Assembly: GCA_946902875.1 (NCBI GenBank) | Contig: OX336351.1 | Coordinates: 1,302,001 to 1,366,000 of the forward strand | DNA from: Nematopogon swammerdamellus | Taxonomy: Eukaryota > Arthropoda > Insecta > Lepidoptera > Adelidae | DNA: 64,000 nucleotides | Reading direction: 5' to 3' | Notes under the pieces: generated by a model | What the model saw: only the letters and a program-made list of their open reading frames with translations | The model's database searches: none | What the model was told of the DNA's origin: nothing | In this document: positions 10,025 to 21,249 of the stretch, in pieces | Layout: each line of letters begins with the position of its first letter | Position numbering within the stretch: the stretch's first letter is position 1 | Made by a program: the position numbers and the translations under genes

Positions 10025-10677
10025 TATAATTTTCTTTAAAAGTTTAAACTAAAATAGTGATCTCTATAAAAATTCTTTTGGAATAACAGTAAAGTCTGCT
10101 TTAATGTTTTTCCAAATCACAATTTAAAAAATAGTTTGGTAAAGACGAAGAACGTGACAATTTGTTTACGTAAACGAAAATAGTTTTTTTAAAATTTACA
10201 ATTCAAATTGCAATGCAAAATATCATCATCATGAAGTACGTACTTGCTTATAAGTATTTCCTTGCTTTTGAAATAATTCGTCAATGTAAATTAACATGGA
10301 AAGACACGAATTATGTATTTTATTGTATTGTTGTATTTTTTATTTTATTTATTTATTTTGGCACAAACAACAGAAATATGTCACAACATGTTAAAATACA
10401 AAAATAACTATAATTTACCGACATAGTTCCTAAACGTTTGTACACTTCGTGGTTAATTTATTGCAGTAAAATAAATTAAAAAAATAGAACAATAATTAGA
10501 ACAGAAAAAAAAAAGTTAAATATAACAAATTAAACTGACAACAATAACTAGAAATATGTAGGCGAATGACAGCAAAATTAAAATTAAAATAAGCTAACAA
10601 AAACGAAATGTGTGTGTATAACATGGGTGTATCCAGGAACGCGAATAGAAGAAAGAACATACCGCGCGTACACACAA

Positions 10678-11339
10678 TTACAATGTACGACAAATATCCT
10701 GTACACGTTTTTTAAACTGGCGAGACGAGTAACTGAATATATCCACTTCAGCATCATTATCTCTAACAGATTCATATAAACGACACATTCGCAATATGGG
10801 GTTATAGTATGCCATGTTATTGTTACAAAGCGGAAGCAAAAACAACTTAGGTCGCCTAGTCCTAGCACAACAAGTGTTAAAACAAATTTTTGAAAGAATA
10901 GTAGTATGTAGCTGGGCATTAATTATATTATAGAGGCACATTATGTCCAGCATATTACGTCGAACGACAAGAGAATCTAATTTAAAATGTTGCAATCTCT
11001 GGTCATATGTTTTCAATGACCTTTTTAAACCATGTCTAATCGATATTGCCCGAAGAAATTTTTTTTGAACACTTTCTATACGGTCTCTATGTATAGTATA
11101 GTGGGGTGACCATATGACAGAGGCATACTCTAGACGGCTTCTGACTAGACTCTGATATAAATTGATTATACTACTGTAATTTTTGAAACCTTTGGTTATC
11201 CGTAATATAAATCCAAGGAGTTGATTAGATTTTTTTACCACTGCTTCATAATGATTACTTAAGGTTAATTTAGAGTCCAATGTAACACCTAAGTCCCTTG
11301 CTGAGTTTGAGCGTGTTAAGTTCTGACCATCTAGAGTGT
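10678..11339 (-). pseudogene. LINE ORF2, carboxyl segment (after insertion)
   Basis: Continues ORF2 of the minus-strand LINE beyond the 3.0-kb insertion. Just inside the break the frame reads LDGQNLTRSNSARDLGV, the post-catalytic RT region, followed by the thumb/connection segment (LVRSRLEYASVIWSPHY, ESVQKKFLRAI) and ends at TAA 10678-10680. Fusing the codons at 14356-14358 and 11332-11334 keeps the same frame, as expected if the insertion is recent relative to the LINE. No inactivating change is seen within this segment. Confidence 0.85.
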
Positions 11340-14300
11340 GAAGAGAACCCGATCGTCTATAGTAGAAATTTTTTCTTTATCTGATGCAAGTATGTTTACC
11401 AGTGACTAGACGGACCGTCTCAGTCATGAATATCGAACTTCCAATACTTCAAACCTTGTAATTCCATCAATAACTGTGCTGTTCAACTTCCCTATCTGTA
11501 GTGTGTAACCTAGTATGAGCAAGTGTGGTAGAGACCTACTATGTTAATATCGTGTAACCTATTACACAGCTGATTTTGGCGAGAGCTACATGAACTGTTA
11601 TAGTGGTGTCCTACCCATGAACTGACCCACTTTTCAAGCTATCAGATCATAGGTTATAGACACTTTCAGTGCTTTTATGGACCGGCCGATCCGCACTGAG
11701 GTTTGGATATTTTATTCAGCGTGGCCTGAGAACCCCAGGCTGTCGCGCCGATTGTTGCAACAGTAACGATAGTGTAAGCCTTGGGACTAGGTCTCCAGAC
11801 TTATAGGTCAATACTTTAGTATATCTGAAACAGGACAATGGATAGACTGGCCAGTCGAGATGAACGCCACTGCATCCATATGTATATGTATATATTATTT
11901 AGTTTGATTCGGATCCGAGTATAGTGAATGATCAGATGTAAACACCTGTATCTCCCTTTGTCCTTAAATTGTTTCAGTGACCTGATATCCTTGTACGCTA
12001 GCTAGTAGCATATCTTGACTATAGCAATAAATGAAACTTCACCAATTCAGCTGTCTCCCCAATTACGAATTATAGTGTCAGTCTGCTATGTGTGATGGAA
12101 GATGACAACATTCAATTATTGATGGGTAAAATTAACTTTAGCGCACCTTCTGCTTATAGCAGCTATGATAGAGCATGTCATAGAACTTCAACATAAAACT
12201 CAACAAAGAAAGTTACTTGGATTATGCAATATTTGTGGGAAAATAGGTACTCTACTCTTTATCTCTAAATAGAACATAAATTAAACCAAAGTAAGTCAAT
12301 TAATATTTTCATTTATTTTTTTCTTATTAATTATTATATTTAACTTTGCTCGCTTCTTGCCTAGAATTTTATGTGAGAAAGAAGCGAGGCAACAAAACTC
12401 ACATGGCTCTTTTCAAATAAGCTCACGATACAGATTGTCCTTACTTTCTAGCAAGCTTAGGGGTTAGCTCTAATTTCGAACCTAAATCACATTTAACAGT
12501 ATTAAGCAACTGAGTACGTCTCACAAGTATGATCGACGATCAACAAAACACACATGTGTAGATTATAGTACCGAACCATTCCCCATTTGCCAGTTATGTG
12601 AAGGAGAAACAATTTATATACTCCTTGAATTTACCCGTAATATACTTACGGTAAGTGAATTCGTACTAAAAATCTAAATCTATCCTTATTTTCAACTTAC
12701 GGGTTTAGGCAAATAGAAAATGCTTCGTAATAATAGATAGAAGGGTTACTCAGCTCTTATCGTAGCCGCTGCAATATTCTGCTTCTCTCCCGAACTGCCT
12801 TTAAGTTATGTCTATCGAACTTTTACTAGATAAATTTCTGTTACACTCGTTATTTTGAAATTATTAGCACAGGTCAGACAAGCAAGTCTCTTCGATAGGC
12901 GCCTCTCGTCCACTGAATCCTTTCCTCCAGGCGAGCGTTTGCTTTATTCACGCAGCTCCCCTGGCGGCTGTCTTACGAATCTCCGTTTTTCTATATTGGC
13001 GGGTTCACAAAATCACAGACCAGCGAACCCAATATTATCCCGTCTCGCTAATACGCCTCCAGATGGCGTCACTAAAACCCTAATGAAAAAATATCCTAAA
13101 TCTTTAATTACTACTCGCGTTCATAGATGGTGCAACCTGTGTCATTCATTTCCCCTCTTTTTCAATTAATATCTCATCTCGTTAGTTGGCACTCGCGCCA
13201 AAGGGTGGCGTTACTGGTGCCGTTTCATTCTATTTACACGTCTATTACATAACTGCGAGAGATGCTATGGCACCTTATGTAAAACACGTTACGGCGTATA
13301 AGGGTTGACTGAGAGTCGATTGCCCCCACGTTAAGTCCGCCTTTGTCGAGCAGAACGCCGATACCTTAATCGTACAGTTATATGTTTAGCCAATATAGAT
13401 TGACCCTTTATGTTAACTTATAGGTATACATGTTCACACATGGTCTTATACATAAACTTATTACTACAAAGTTCTCTTCGCTTTCAAGCTCTGCGAGCGT
13501 ACGTTTTCATTAACCACTGCACTCAATTTAAATTGCCCTTTTTATCCCTATCACACACAACACTGATTTCAACCGTCACCGAACTCTTCTGATGAAGTGG
13601 CGTCATGACGCGTGAGAGGGGCGTCCTGACCGCGCCCTACGATTCGTCCGTCGGTGCGGCTGGCCGTCACGCTCCTCGCAGGCATGCCGTCTGTCCCGAT
13701 AGTTCGTGAAGAAGGTCGTCGCCCGAGCTCCCCACGCGAGGGAATCGCCCTGACCGTGCACTGCGGTCCGTCCGTCGTTGAGGCTGGCCGTCATGCAGCA
13801 CATGCGAGAGTAGAGCGCTCGCCGCTCCACTAGCCGTGATGACACGCTTGCAGTCATGCCGCCTCCCTCGGCGCATAGGTTAGGTGATCAGAGCCTTTCC
13901 ACGGCCCTCAGGAGCACGGCAGCCGGCCCGGCTGATGCTAGGAGAGTACGTCCTCTCGCCACAGGCGAAAGCGCCCTGTTGCTTATGTGGTTTCTGGAAT
14001 CAATTTCATAACTACACAATATTTGTTCATCTCATAAGTTTCAGTACATACGCCGTAGGTACATACAATCTTTTTTTTGCCAACTTCCAGAGAACTCGCC
14101 CGCGCGCAGCGACTCGGCCGCTCCCACGATACACAAGACATGTGAAAGCTATTAATGTCGCCCTTGATTTAAAATATGTGACACTTTTGCGAAGGACTCA
14201 TAAACGTAGACCCTAATCTAACAAAAACGTCTCTCCGAGCGCATATGTCTGGTGTCAGACGATATTTATTTTACACGCTCTCAAACTTGTCATGGCTTAT

Positions 14301-14355
14301 CGGTTTCTGCCGCACTTTAAAACCGCTAATAAGCTCGAAGACTCGTTCCGCCTCA
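11340..14355. mobile_element. Unclassified 3.0-kb insertion in LINE ORF2, 5-bp target duplication
   Basis: Bounded by AGTGT on both sides (11335-11339 and 14356-14360); removing one AGTGT plus 11340-14355 restores the LINE frame exactly. Ends: left GAAGAGAACCCGATCGTC, right read inward TGAGGCGGAACGAGTC; these are not convincing inverted repeats and there is no A-rich tail. The left two thirds is A/T-rich, the right end (13580-14140) GC-rich. It contains a 122-bp direct duplication and a small hairpin (CTCGCTTCTT/AAGAAGCGAG near 12350-12395). No protein with a recognisable domain is encoded. A 5-bp duplication fits some LTR retroelements and some DNA transposons; neither is proven. Confidence 0.75.
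13617..13860. repeat. Direct duplication, period about 122 bp, inside the 3.0-kb insertion
   Basis: CGTCCTGACCGCGCCCTACG and GTCCGTCGGTGCGGCTGGCC near 13621 reappear as CGCCCTGACCGTGCACTGCG and GTCCGTCGTTGAGGCTGGCC near 13744. Both units end in a CGT-GC and a CATGC-like stretch. GC-rich, without a convincing frame. Confidence 0.75.
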
Positions 14356-16589
14356 AGTGTAATTGAAAGGTACAATGTTTATCTTTCGGGTAAATGATAT
14401 TACAAAGCACTTCGAAATGTTGAGGAACATGAGATTCGATTGGCACCAATCTGCTACAAGATTTAGGTCGTTTTGTAAGTTAGTACAGTCTTCAACATTT
14501 CGAATTACTTTGCATATTTTTAAGTCATCGGCATATAGCAAGCAAAAGCAGCTAAGTCTGGAGATCAGATCATTAATAAATAACAAAAATAGAAGTGGCC
14601 CAAGGTGTGAACCCTGCGGAACACCGGAGGTAACAGCTACTGGTAAAGATCTAAATCCATTCACAGTAACAATTTGACATCGATTATAAACATATGATGT
14701 AATCCAACGCAAGAGGCTACCGTGAATCCCATAAGCAGCTAGTTTTCGGCAGAGGAGTCTGTGATTGACCTTATCAAAAGCCTTACGAAAATCCGTGTAA
14801 ATAGCATCAACCTGGTTACGTTTATTAAAAGCCTCATAAATGTAATTGGTGTATTCCAACAGATTACTCGTAGTTGACTTTGCTTTAATAAACCCGTGCT
14901 GGAGAGGGTTCAGCATATTTTTAACGTGATTATATACGGAATCAAAAATTAAAGATTCAAAAATTTTGCCAAAACATGATAACATGCTAATGGGCCTGTA
15001 ATTACTACAGTGTGATTTGTCACCGCTTTTAAAAACAGGAACAATGTTGGCTATCTTCCAGACCTCAGGAAATATACCGGATTTTAACGATTTATCAAAT
15101 ATAATGTTCAAAGGCTGAGAGAGTACATTGGCGCATGACTTAATGAAATATGCTGGGATACCGTCTGGTCCCGGTCCTTTGTTTATGTCAAGCTTGACTA
15201 ACTTTTTCAGAATATCAGTCTCAGAAATTTCAACTCGCGATAAAACACTGCCATAATCAACGTCAGGGAGAGTTCCAACGATAGATAGGTCGGCGTCTGC
15301 CTCGAATACTGATGAAAAGTACTGTGAAAACATATTACAAATTTGGTTACCATCGGATTTGGTTGCATTGTCTGTGGAATGGCGTTTGTGGCTCTCTTGC
15401 TTTTGACATAAGACCAGAACAGTTTCAAGTTAGTTTTTAGTGATGATTCTACGTTAGTTATAAAAGAGTTATGACAGGCTTTAATGAGTTTTTTACATCT
15501 GAGACGTAGGAGCGAGAAAGAGTCATAATCTCTTGGGTTCTTGTGTTTTATGAATTTTTTGTGGTATTTGTTTTTCTCTTTGAGACATCTTACCAGAGCT
15601 GAACTGTGCCAAATGGGAAATTTATTATTATCCTTATTTTTCAACGGCGTATTACCATTAACCGTAGCGTTAAGTATACTGTAAAATTCTGTGACAGCCT
15701 CGTTTACCCCCAGGTTATAAAAGAGTGAAGTCCAATTGACTGAGCATAGATCAGATTGACATTGGCTGATATCACATTTACGAAAATTAAGAACTTTGTT
15801 AAGCCTATTTGTTTTCATGTCAGGACTAAAAGAAAGATTACGAATTTCCGCAACAAAGGATGAGTGGTGGTTATCTTCCTTAGTTAATGCTTCAGATTTC
15901 GCCAAAAATATACTTGTGGTTTGACAATTGGACATCAACAGATCAAGAATCCTGTTATTCATATTTGGAATGTGGTTAAATTGATTTAAACTTGCAAGTG
16001 AAATGAAGTCCAAAAGTAATCTAGATCTTCCATCGCCCGATTCAGATGGACGCATAATGTTACTTGTAGATTCAAGGGTCCAATTGACTCCAGGAGTATT
16101 AAAGTCACCCATAAAAATGAACGTATCAAGTGGATCACATTTCAAAATTATATCTTGACAGTTGTCATAAAAACAATTCACTGTCTCAATTGAGATGTCT
16201 GGAGGCAAGTAAACCAAGCATAAATTGATATGGTGGTCCGAGCTGTCACTAGGTAAAATAGTGAGCCATAAGTCTTCAAGAGAGCTATCCCAGGACTTTC
16301 GTCGCACAACCCTGATATTCTTTTTGACCGCTATGAGGACTCCGCCACCTTCTGACTTTAAGCTTGATGACGATTCACGGTCCCTACGAAATACATTGTA
16401 TCTATCATCAAATAATTCCGCATCATTTACAGAGCTGTTCAGGTTCGTCTCTGTCAAACAAATCAAATCAGTATCAAGATTCAGTACATTCAGATACAGT
16501 TGATTAGTTTTAGATCTAAGTCTGTTTACATTTTGGTAATAAATGAACATGGCCATTTTTGAACATAAATCATCAGAATATGATACCAA
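14356..16589 (-). pseudogene. LINE ORF2, endonuclease and reverse transcriptase part, frameshifted
   Basis: From Met at 16589, 34 bp after the ORF1 stop. Apurinic-like endonuclease motifs: YYQNVNRLRSK (Asn20), LICLTETN (Glu47), FMGDFNTPG, NRILDLLMSN. After a linker with LFWSYVKSK and RATNAIPQTM the frame shifts by one base near 15365-15372; the second frame resumes with KSDGNQICNMFSQYFSSVF. Reverse transcriptase motifs follow: GPGPDGIPAYF, NYRPISML, DFRKAFD, GVPQGSHLGPLLFLLF and the catalytic YADD. The frame stops at 14353-14355 only because the 3.0-kb insertion begins there. Encodes the element's nicking and cDNA-synthesis enzyme; inactive in this copy. Confidence 0.9.
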
Positions 16590-16623
16590 AATATAGAAAA
16601 GTCGACGAAATTTCGTGAAGAGT

Positions 16624-17650
16624 TTACTTGATATCTTTCAAACAGTCCTCATTGCGCACTAGGATTGCATCACACTCTTCATTTTTGCGCAGATACACTC
16701 TTCCGTACCTAACCCACACAAACTTGTAGGACACTGATTTAGCGGCTCTCCTTGCCGCAGCGTGGAGGGCTTTCGTCTCAGGACTCAGATGCTCACTTAC
16801 GAAGATCGGCCTCCTATCACCTGAGATCGCCAGGTCCTGCGTGTTCAACTTGCAGTCTTTGCTCTTCTTATTATAGCGATGAACTGCAGAGAGGACAGAG
16901 TCCCGGTGTCGTGGTGAGGGCATAGTGACCACGATGTTGCGCGGTCGAGACGAATCCTTATTCATTTTCGCCACTCTTCGGCAGGAATTTACATTATCCG
17001 CCAACGTCGGCTCAGAGATTTTTTCACAAATCGTCTTGAAGATGTTCGTGATATTCTCACCTTTCTTCTCGGGTACACATTGCAGCTCCAGGTTACAGCT
17101 TCTCGATTGTTGTTCAGCCAGGGCTACCTGTTGTTTGAGTTTGGAGGTTTCAAGACGAAGCGCAGCGCATTCATTCTCAAGTGTCTTCGTCCTAGCCTTT
17201 TGTTCGGACATGGATACCTTCAAGTCGTTCTGTTCAGCAGACATAAAAACAATTGTCTCTTGCATGGACCGTAAATCCTCATCCACGGTTTTCTTAAATT
17301 CGGCCATCAACTCCAGCTTTAATTGTGCTACTAGCTGGTTTTTTATGCGATCTAACTTCTCATCTAAGATATTGGAGAGCATAGTTTTGTCTACCCACTC
17401 AGGGTGAGGAGTAGGGGAGTGGAGAGGCGTTCCAGCGACCGAGGCAGGGGCAGAGCCAGCCGAGGGACTTACATCAAGAATGATAAGATCACTCCTAGAG
17501 GCTTCACTCAACGATCCACGTCTCTGTTGTCCATCACTTGCCAACACTTTATTACGCGGACTATTCATGTTTCCAGGTCCTAGTTTTAGTTTAGACGTGC
17601 AGTCTGGACATGTCCAATCCTTCGATTTAAGCCTAGTACGTCTCATATCA
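16624..17650 (-). pseudogene. LINE ORF1, main part (coiled coil, RRM-like), split from its PHD finger
   Basis: Minus-strand ORF1 of the PHD-finger LINE. At the break the frame reads MRRTRLKSKDW then CPDC, the last zinc-ligand pair of a PHD finger whose first half lies at 21250-21365. Downstream come a Ser/Pro-rich linker, a long heptad-rich coiled coil (LDRIKNQLVAQLKLEL through TLENECAALRLETSKLKQQV), then a segment like the RRM and C-terminal domains of L1-type ORF1 (LELQCVPEKKGENI, PRNIVVTMPSPRHRDSVLSA, YGRVYLRKNEECD). Stop at 16624-16626. Such proteins bind element RNA and form trimers or particles. Counting one target duplication, ORF1 totals 379 codons including stop and remains open throughout. 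Confidence 0.85.
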
Positions 17651-18208
17651 CTTCGTCTCATGTCACTCCACGCACTCGAAGACTCTGGCCCTCCAGCGCT
17701 CACACCCGACACTCACTCCATCGCGGAGCACGGCGGCGGGGTCCAAGAATCGGCGGCGCCTACACGCGAGGCTCCGTGGAGTGTGGTGTCGCGCGGCCGA
17801 CAACGCCAGCAGCCGCGGCCCGCCCGCAACCACAACGAGCCCGTCTACGGAACCATGTTGTCGACTAGCTCCAGGCTTAGAGCTGCACCGGCCAGAAAGG
17901 GACAAGTTCACGTCTTCAATCTGGAAACCGAAACGACGTGTGAGGACATAGCCGAACATCTTCGCCATCTGGTGTCACCGGAGGACATCAACTGCGAGAA
18001 ACTCCAATCCAGGAACCCTGGCCGCTCTTCATTTAAGATTGAAGTCCCTATTTCGAAGATGACTGCCATCCTCGACTCTGCCGTATGGCCGGAGAATGTC
18101 GGCACACGTCGCTTTACCACTCGAAACAAATCGACAAAGAACACTTTTTTATCCCCCCCTCACTACCACCACAAACCACAACACCGCCTAGCGAGCCCAC
18201 ACGTTTGA
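17651..18208 (+). pseudogene. LINE ORF1 fragment, 5'-truncated, RRM-like C-terminus
   Basis: Open from the insertion joint to a stop at 18206-18208. A low-complexity Arg/Pro/Ser-rich part is followed by GQVHVFNLETETTCEDIAEH and a VSPEDINCEKLQSRNPGRSS to PENVGTRRF segment, an RRM-like domain characteristic of the ORF1 C-terminus of many insect LINEs that bind element RNA (family inference). No start codon belongs to the element here: frame continuity into 17480 on the left is accidental host-LINE sequence. It overlaps the beginning of ORF2 in another frame. Confidence 0.65.
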
Positions 18209-21021
18209 AAACTGTAAAAATTATCAATCAAAACGTTAGATGTTTAAGTAATAAGTTGAATTTACTTCACGCACTGTTGAAGAAAGAAAATCCGTGTGTA
18301 CTAATTTGCACCGAAACTTGGAGTAAACATAATGAGATAGGTTGTGTGCGAATAGATAACTACACACTGGCTAACTCGTTCTGCCGCCGCAAGCGGCTGC
18401 ACGGAGGTGTGTGCATCTTCACGCGCAGCGACGCACTAGTCCTGAAACGAGACGACATACAGGCACTCGCATCTGAATTTCACTGTGATTTAACTGCCAT
18501 AGAACTAGTAGATTATAGACTTATTATTGTTGCTTTGTATAGAACGAATAATGGAGACTTCAGTGTTTTCACTAATAGGTTCAATGCAATTTTAGCATTA
18601 ATATGTGATGAAAATAAACAAGCCCTATTAGCCGGAGACTGGAATATTGACTTCTTAGTTCAAAATGAAAAGAAAATTAAAGTTTGGGACTGCATGACAC
18701 CGTACGACATGAGAAATATCGTTAGTTTTCCTACACGAGTAGCCGAAAACACGGCCAGTTCTATCGACTTTGTAATTACTAATATATTTGACACATTTAT
18801 AGAGGCTGAACCGTTGCAGACAGCAATAAGCGATCATCTAGGTATCCAAATAACAATACAAATTCCTAGAGCCACAAAAATACGCTCTCAGCAGACTAAT
18901 TTCCAACGTAGGATACGGAACCCTATAGCTGATAACGATTTTTGTACTGCTATGACAAATTACGAGTGGAACAAATTTTTAGACGACCCAATTTTGGATA
19001 CACATATGAAAGTAGCTAAATTTATTAACGTATTGACATTTTATATTGACACATATTACCCTAAAAAAATATTCAAAACTAAGGTGAAACGTGATAATTG
19101 GATAAATGCAGATATAGTAAACACATATCAAAATTTATGTGACTTATATGAAATAAAAAAACAATTTCCTAATTACCATAATATAGATATATATATAAAA
19201 ACACGTAAAGAAACATTTAAAAAAATATCAGCGTCCGCTCATCAATCATATATACAAGACAAACTTTCAAATTCAAAAAATCCAAAGAAAGAAATTTGGA
19301 AAATCGTAAGGGAGGAAACTAGCCAACCAGCGCGGAGAGAAATTACTCCCTCGTTCACTGATCAATCAGGAAAGAGTATCAATAAGTGTGACATTCCAAC
19401 ACATCTTAACACACACTTTCTTAACGCTGGTATAATTTTGGCATCCACTTGCCCAATATCTCGAGAAAAGGCCATGCATTACTGTTCTGATGCCCCCAAG
19501 CCACTTATTGAATATAGCCTCCCCATCGTAACTCCTAGCGTGGTACATAATACTATAATGAAAAAACTAGCATCGAAAAATACAATTGACATTCATGACA
19601 TTTCCTGTAATATTCTCACTACAGGTTCCTCTGCGCTTTCTCAACCTTTGTCATATTTAATAAACGAGATTTTCCAAACCGGAGAATATCCTAGAGTGCT
19701 GAAAACAACAAGAGTATGTCCAATATTTAAGCAAAAAGGTGAAGTATCGAACCCAAATAATTATAGACCTATAAGTATAGTTCCTGCCGTATCCAAAATC
19801 ATTGAATCAATAATTTCTGAGGATCTTATGAATTATTTTGAAAAAACAGGTCTATTATCAAATAATCAGTTTGCATATAGAGCGAAAAGATCAACATCGA
19901 TGGCTGCTCAAAAAGTTGTTGCAAACATAATCGACGGTCTTGACTCGAGATATAAGGTAGCGGGCCTCTTTTGCGACCTATCCAAAGCGTTCGACGTAGT
20001 CAATCATACAATATTATTAGGCAAACTCGAACGTTATGGGGTCAAAGGTCAAGACTTGAAATTATTTAGCTCCTTCCTTAGTGATAGACTACAAACGGTT
20101 GACATGAATATCGAAGGAGCCAGTGTAAAATCAAAATCAGGACTGGTGCATATAGGGATACCGCAGGGATCTGCCTTGGGAAATACCTTATTTCTAATAT
20201 TTATCAATGACTTACCCTTTCATATTAAAATCGAGGACGGAGAGGTCACCATATTCGCTGATGACCTCAATTTTATAGTATGGGCGAAAACTTTTGACGA
20301 GCTAGAAGAAAAACTGAAAACTGCAACACTAAAATTAATGAATTGGTTTTCAGCGAACGGCCTACACCTAAATGTTCAAAAATCTAATTTTTTGTTTTTC
20401 AGTGGACGTAGTATCGAACGTCCCTTTTCATCAATTCCAACACAGACGAGCCAAATTACAGTCGAAGCCCAAACATGCTTCGTAGGTTTCACGCTGGACT
20501 CACAACTCAATTGGAAGGCCCACATTAATAAGATGTGTGATAAATTAGGTCGTGCAAGTTATGCACTACGGAAATTACAACCGATTGTATCAGGAAGCAC
20601 TCTGAAAAATTGTTACTATGCATACTTCCATTCTATAATGTCGTACGGTGTGATGCTCTGGGGCAACTCGACTGACTCGGAACGTGTCCTACTTCATCAA
20701 AAACGGGCTATTCGAGTTTTGGCTAGAGCTAAATTTAGAGAGTCTTGCAGAAATATTTTTAAATCACTAAAAATCCTCACGGTAGTGTCACTATATATAT
20801 TTGAGGTTATAATGTATGTACGATTGAATATTGAAAGCTACGAGAAAAACTGTTCGCAACATGAGTACAACACTCGCCACGGTGCCAGTCTAAGACCCGT
20901 GATGCACCATAGCGCAATGGCAGAAAAGAACCCGCGAGTAATAGGCCCCAAACTTTATGAAAAGCTGCCTCAGTCACTAAAAGTGATTGATAGTAATATT
21001 GTTTTTAGGACATACTTGTGA
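18085..21021 (+). CDS. LINE ORF2: endonuclease plus reverse transcriptase, 978 residues
   Basis: Longest open frame in the window. Apurinic-type endonuclease: NQNVR (Asn50), CTETW (Glu77), AGDWNID (Asp185, Asn187), SSID (225-228), SDH (249-251). Reverse transcriptase: NYRPISIVPAVSKIIES, DLSKAFD (631-637), GIPQGSALGNTLFLIF (from 691), FADD (724-727), then VGFTLDSQLNWKAHI and the thumb. C-terminal part VIGPKLYEKLP. All catalytic residues I can see are present. The TGA at 21019-21021 may be premature: a frame offset by two bases continues NPYYKVTEYLDDN to a stop near 21074, matching the ending of the relative at 9300-9811, so about 25 residues seem lost by a small indel. True start unclear; domain content begins near residue 42. 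Confidence 0.85.
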   Translation: MAGECRHTSLYHSKQIDKEHFFIPPSLPPQTTTPPSEPTRLKTVKIINQNVRCLSNKLNLLHALLKKENPCVLICTETWSKHNEIGCVRIDNYTLANSFCRRKRLHGGVCIFTRSDALVLKRDDIQALASEFHCDLTAIELVDYRLIIVALYRTNNGDFSVFTNRFNAILALICDENKQALLAGDWNIDFLVQNEKKIKVWDCMTPYDMRNIVSFPTRVAENTASSIDFVITNIFDTFIEAEPLQTAISDHLGIQITIQIPRATKIRSQQTNFQRRIRNPIADNDFCTAMTNYEWNKFLDDPILDTHMKVAKFINVLTFYIDTYYPKKIFKTKVKRDNWINADIVNTYQNLCDLYEIKKQFPNYHNIDIYIKTRKETFKKISASAHQSYIQDKLSNSKNPKKEIWKIVREETSQPARREITPSFTDQSGKSINKCDIPTHLNTHFLNAGIILASTCPISREKAMHYCSDAPKPLIEYSLPIVTPSVVHNTIMKKLASKNTIDIHDISCNILTTGSSALSQPLSYLINEIFQTGEYPRVLKTTRVCPIFKQKGEVSNPNNYRPISIVPAVSKIIESIISEDLMNYFEKTGLLSNNQFAYRAKRSTSMAAQKVVANIIDGLDSRYKVAGLFCDLSKAFDVVNHTILLGKLERYGVKGQDLKLFSSFLSDRLQTVDMNIEGASVKSKSGLVHIGIPQGSALGNTLFLIFINDLPFHIKIEDGEVTIFADDLNFIVWAKTFDELEEKLKTATLKLMNWFSANGLHLNVQKSNFLFFSGRSIERPFSSIPTQTSQITVEAQTCFVGFTLDSQLNWKAHINKMCDKLGRASYALRKLQPIVSGSTLKNCYYAYFHSIMSYGVMLWGNSTDSERVLLHQKRAIRVLARAKFRESCRNIFKSLKILTVVSLYIFEVIMYVRLNIESYEKNCSQHEYNTRHGASLRPVMHHSAMAEKNPRVIGPKLYEKLPQSLKVIDSNIVFRTYL

Positions 21022-21249
21022 ACAACCCTTATTACAAGGTAACTGAATACCTTGATGACAATGTTACTGAATAACTATTGTACAGTTTATTGTATATTTG
21101 ACTATTTTTATTTGACCATTGTGTGTGTGACCGATCGCCATTGATCGCCAATTCTGACGAGTAATGTAAATGACCAACATGTACCTAAAAATCATTTTTT
21201 ATATGTGTGTGAAATTTTACATTATGATAAATAAATACAATACAATACA

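Larger units (their letters stand above)
17651..21249 (+). mobile_element. Plus-strand LINE inserted into the PHD-finger LINE
   Basis: Non-LTR retrotransposon, 3.6 kb. The sequence ATATCA flanks it on both sides (17645-17650 and 21250-21255), a 6-bp target duplication. It contains the end of ORF1, a near-complete ORF2, a 225-bp 3' UTR and a terminal ATAAATAAATACAATACAAT-type tail. The 5' end is probably truncated because ORF1 has only about 180 codons left. Related 3' fragments: 9300-9811. Near the 5' joint a 15-bp near-repeat (CGTCTCATATCACTT then CGTCTCATGTCACTC, 17639-17668) suggests microhomology or extra duplication during integration. Confidence 0.9.

Noticed and set aside
13603..13876. 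Arg/Thr-rich minus-strand frames in the 3.0-kb insertion
   Set aside because: They follow a GC-rich direct duplication in more than one frame and resemble no protein family.
16925..17407. 160-residue plus-strand frame
   Set aside because: Antisense shadow of the coiled-coil ORF1 of the minus-strand LINE.
17480..17650. Upstream part of the plus-strand frame 17480-18208 as LINE ORF1
   Set aside because: This part is the antisense of the host LINE's ORF1; the plus-strand LINE starts at 17651.
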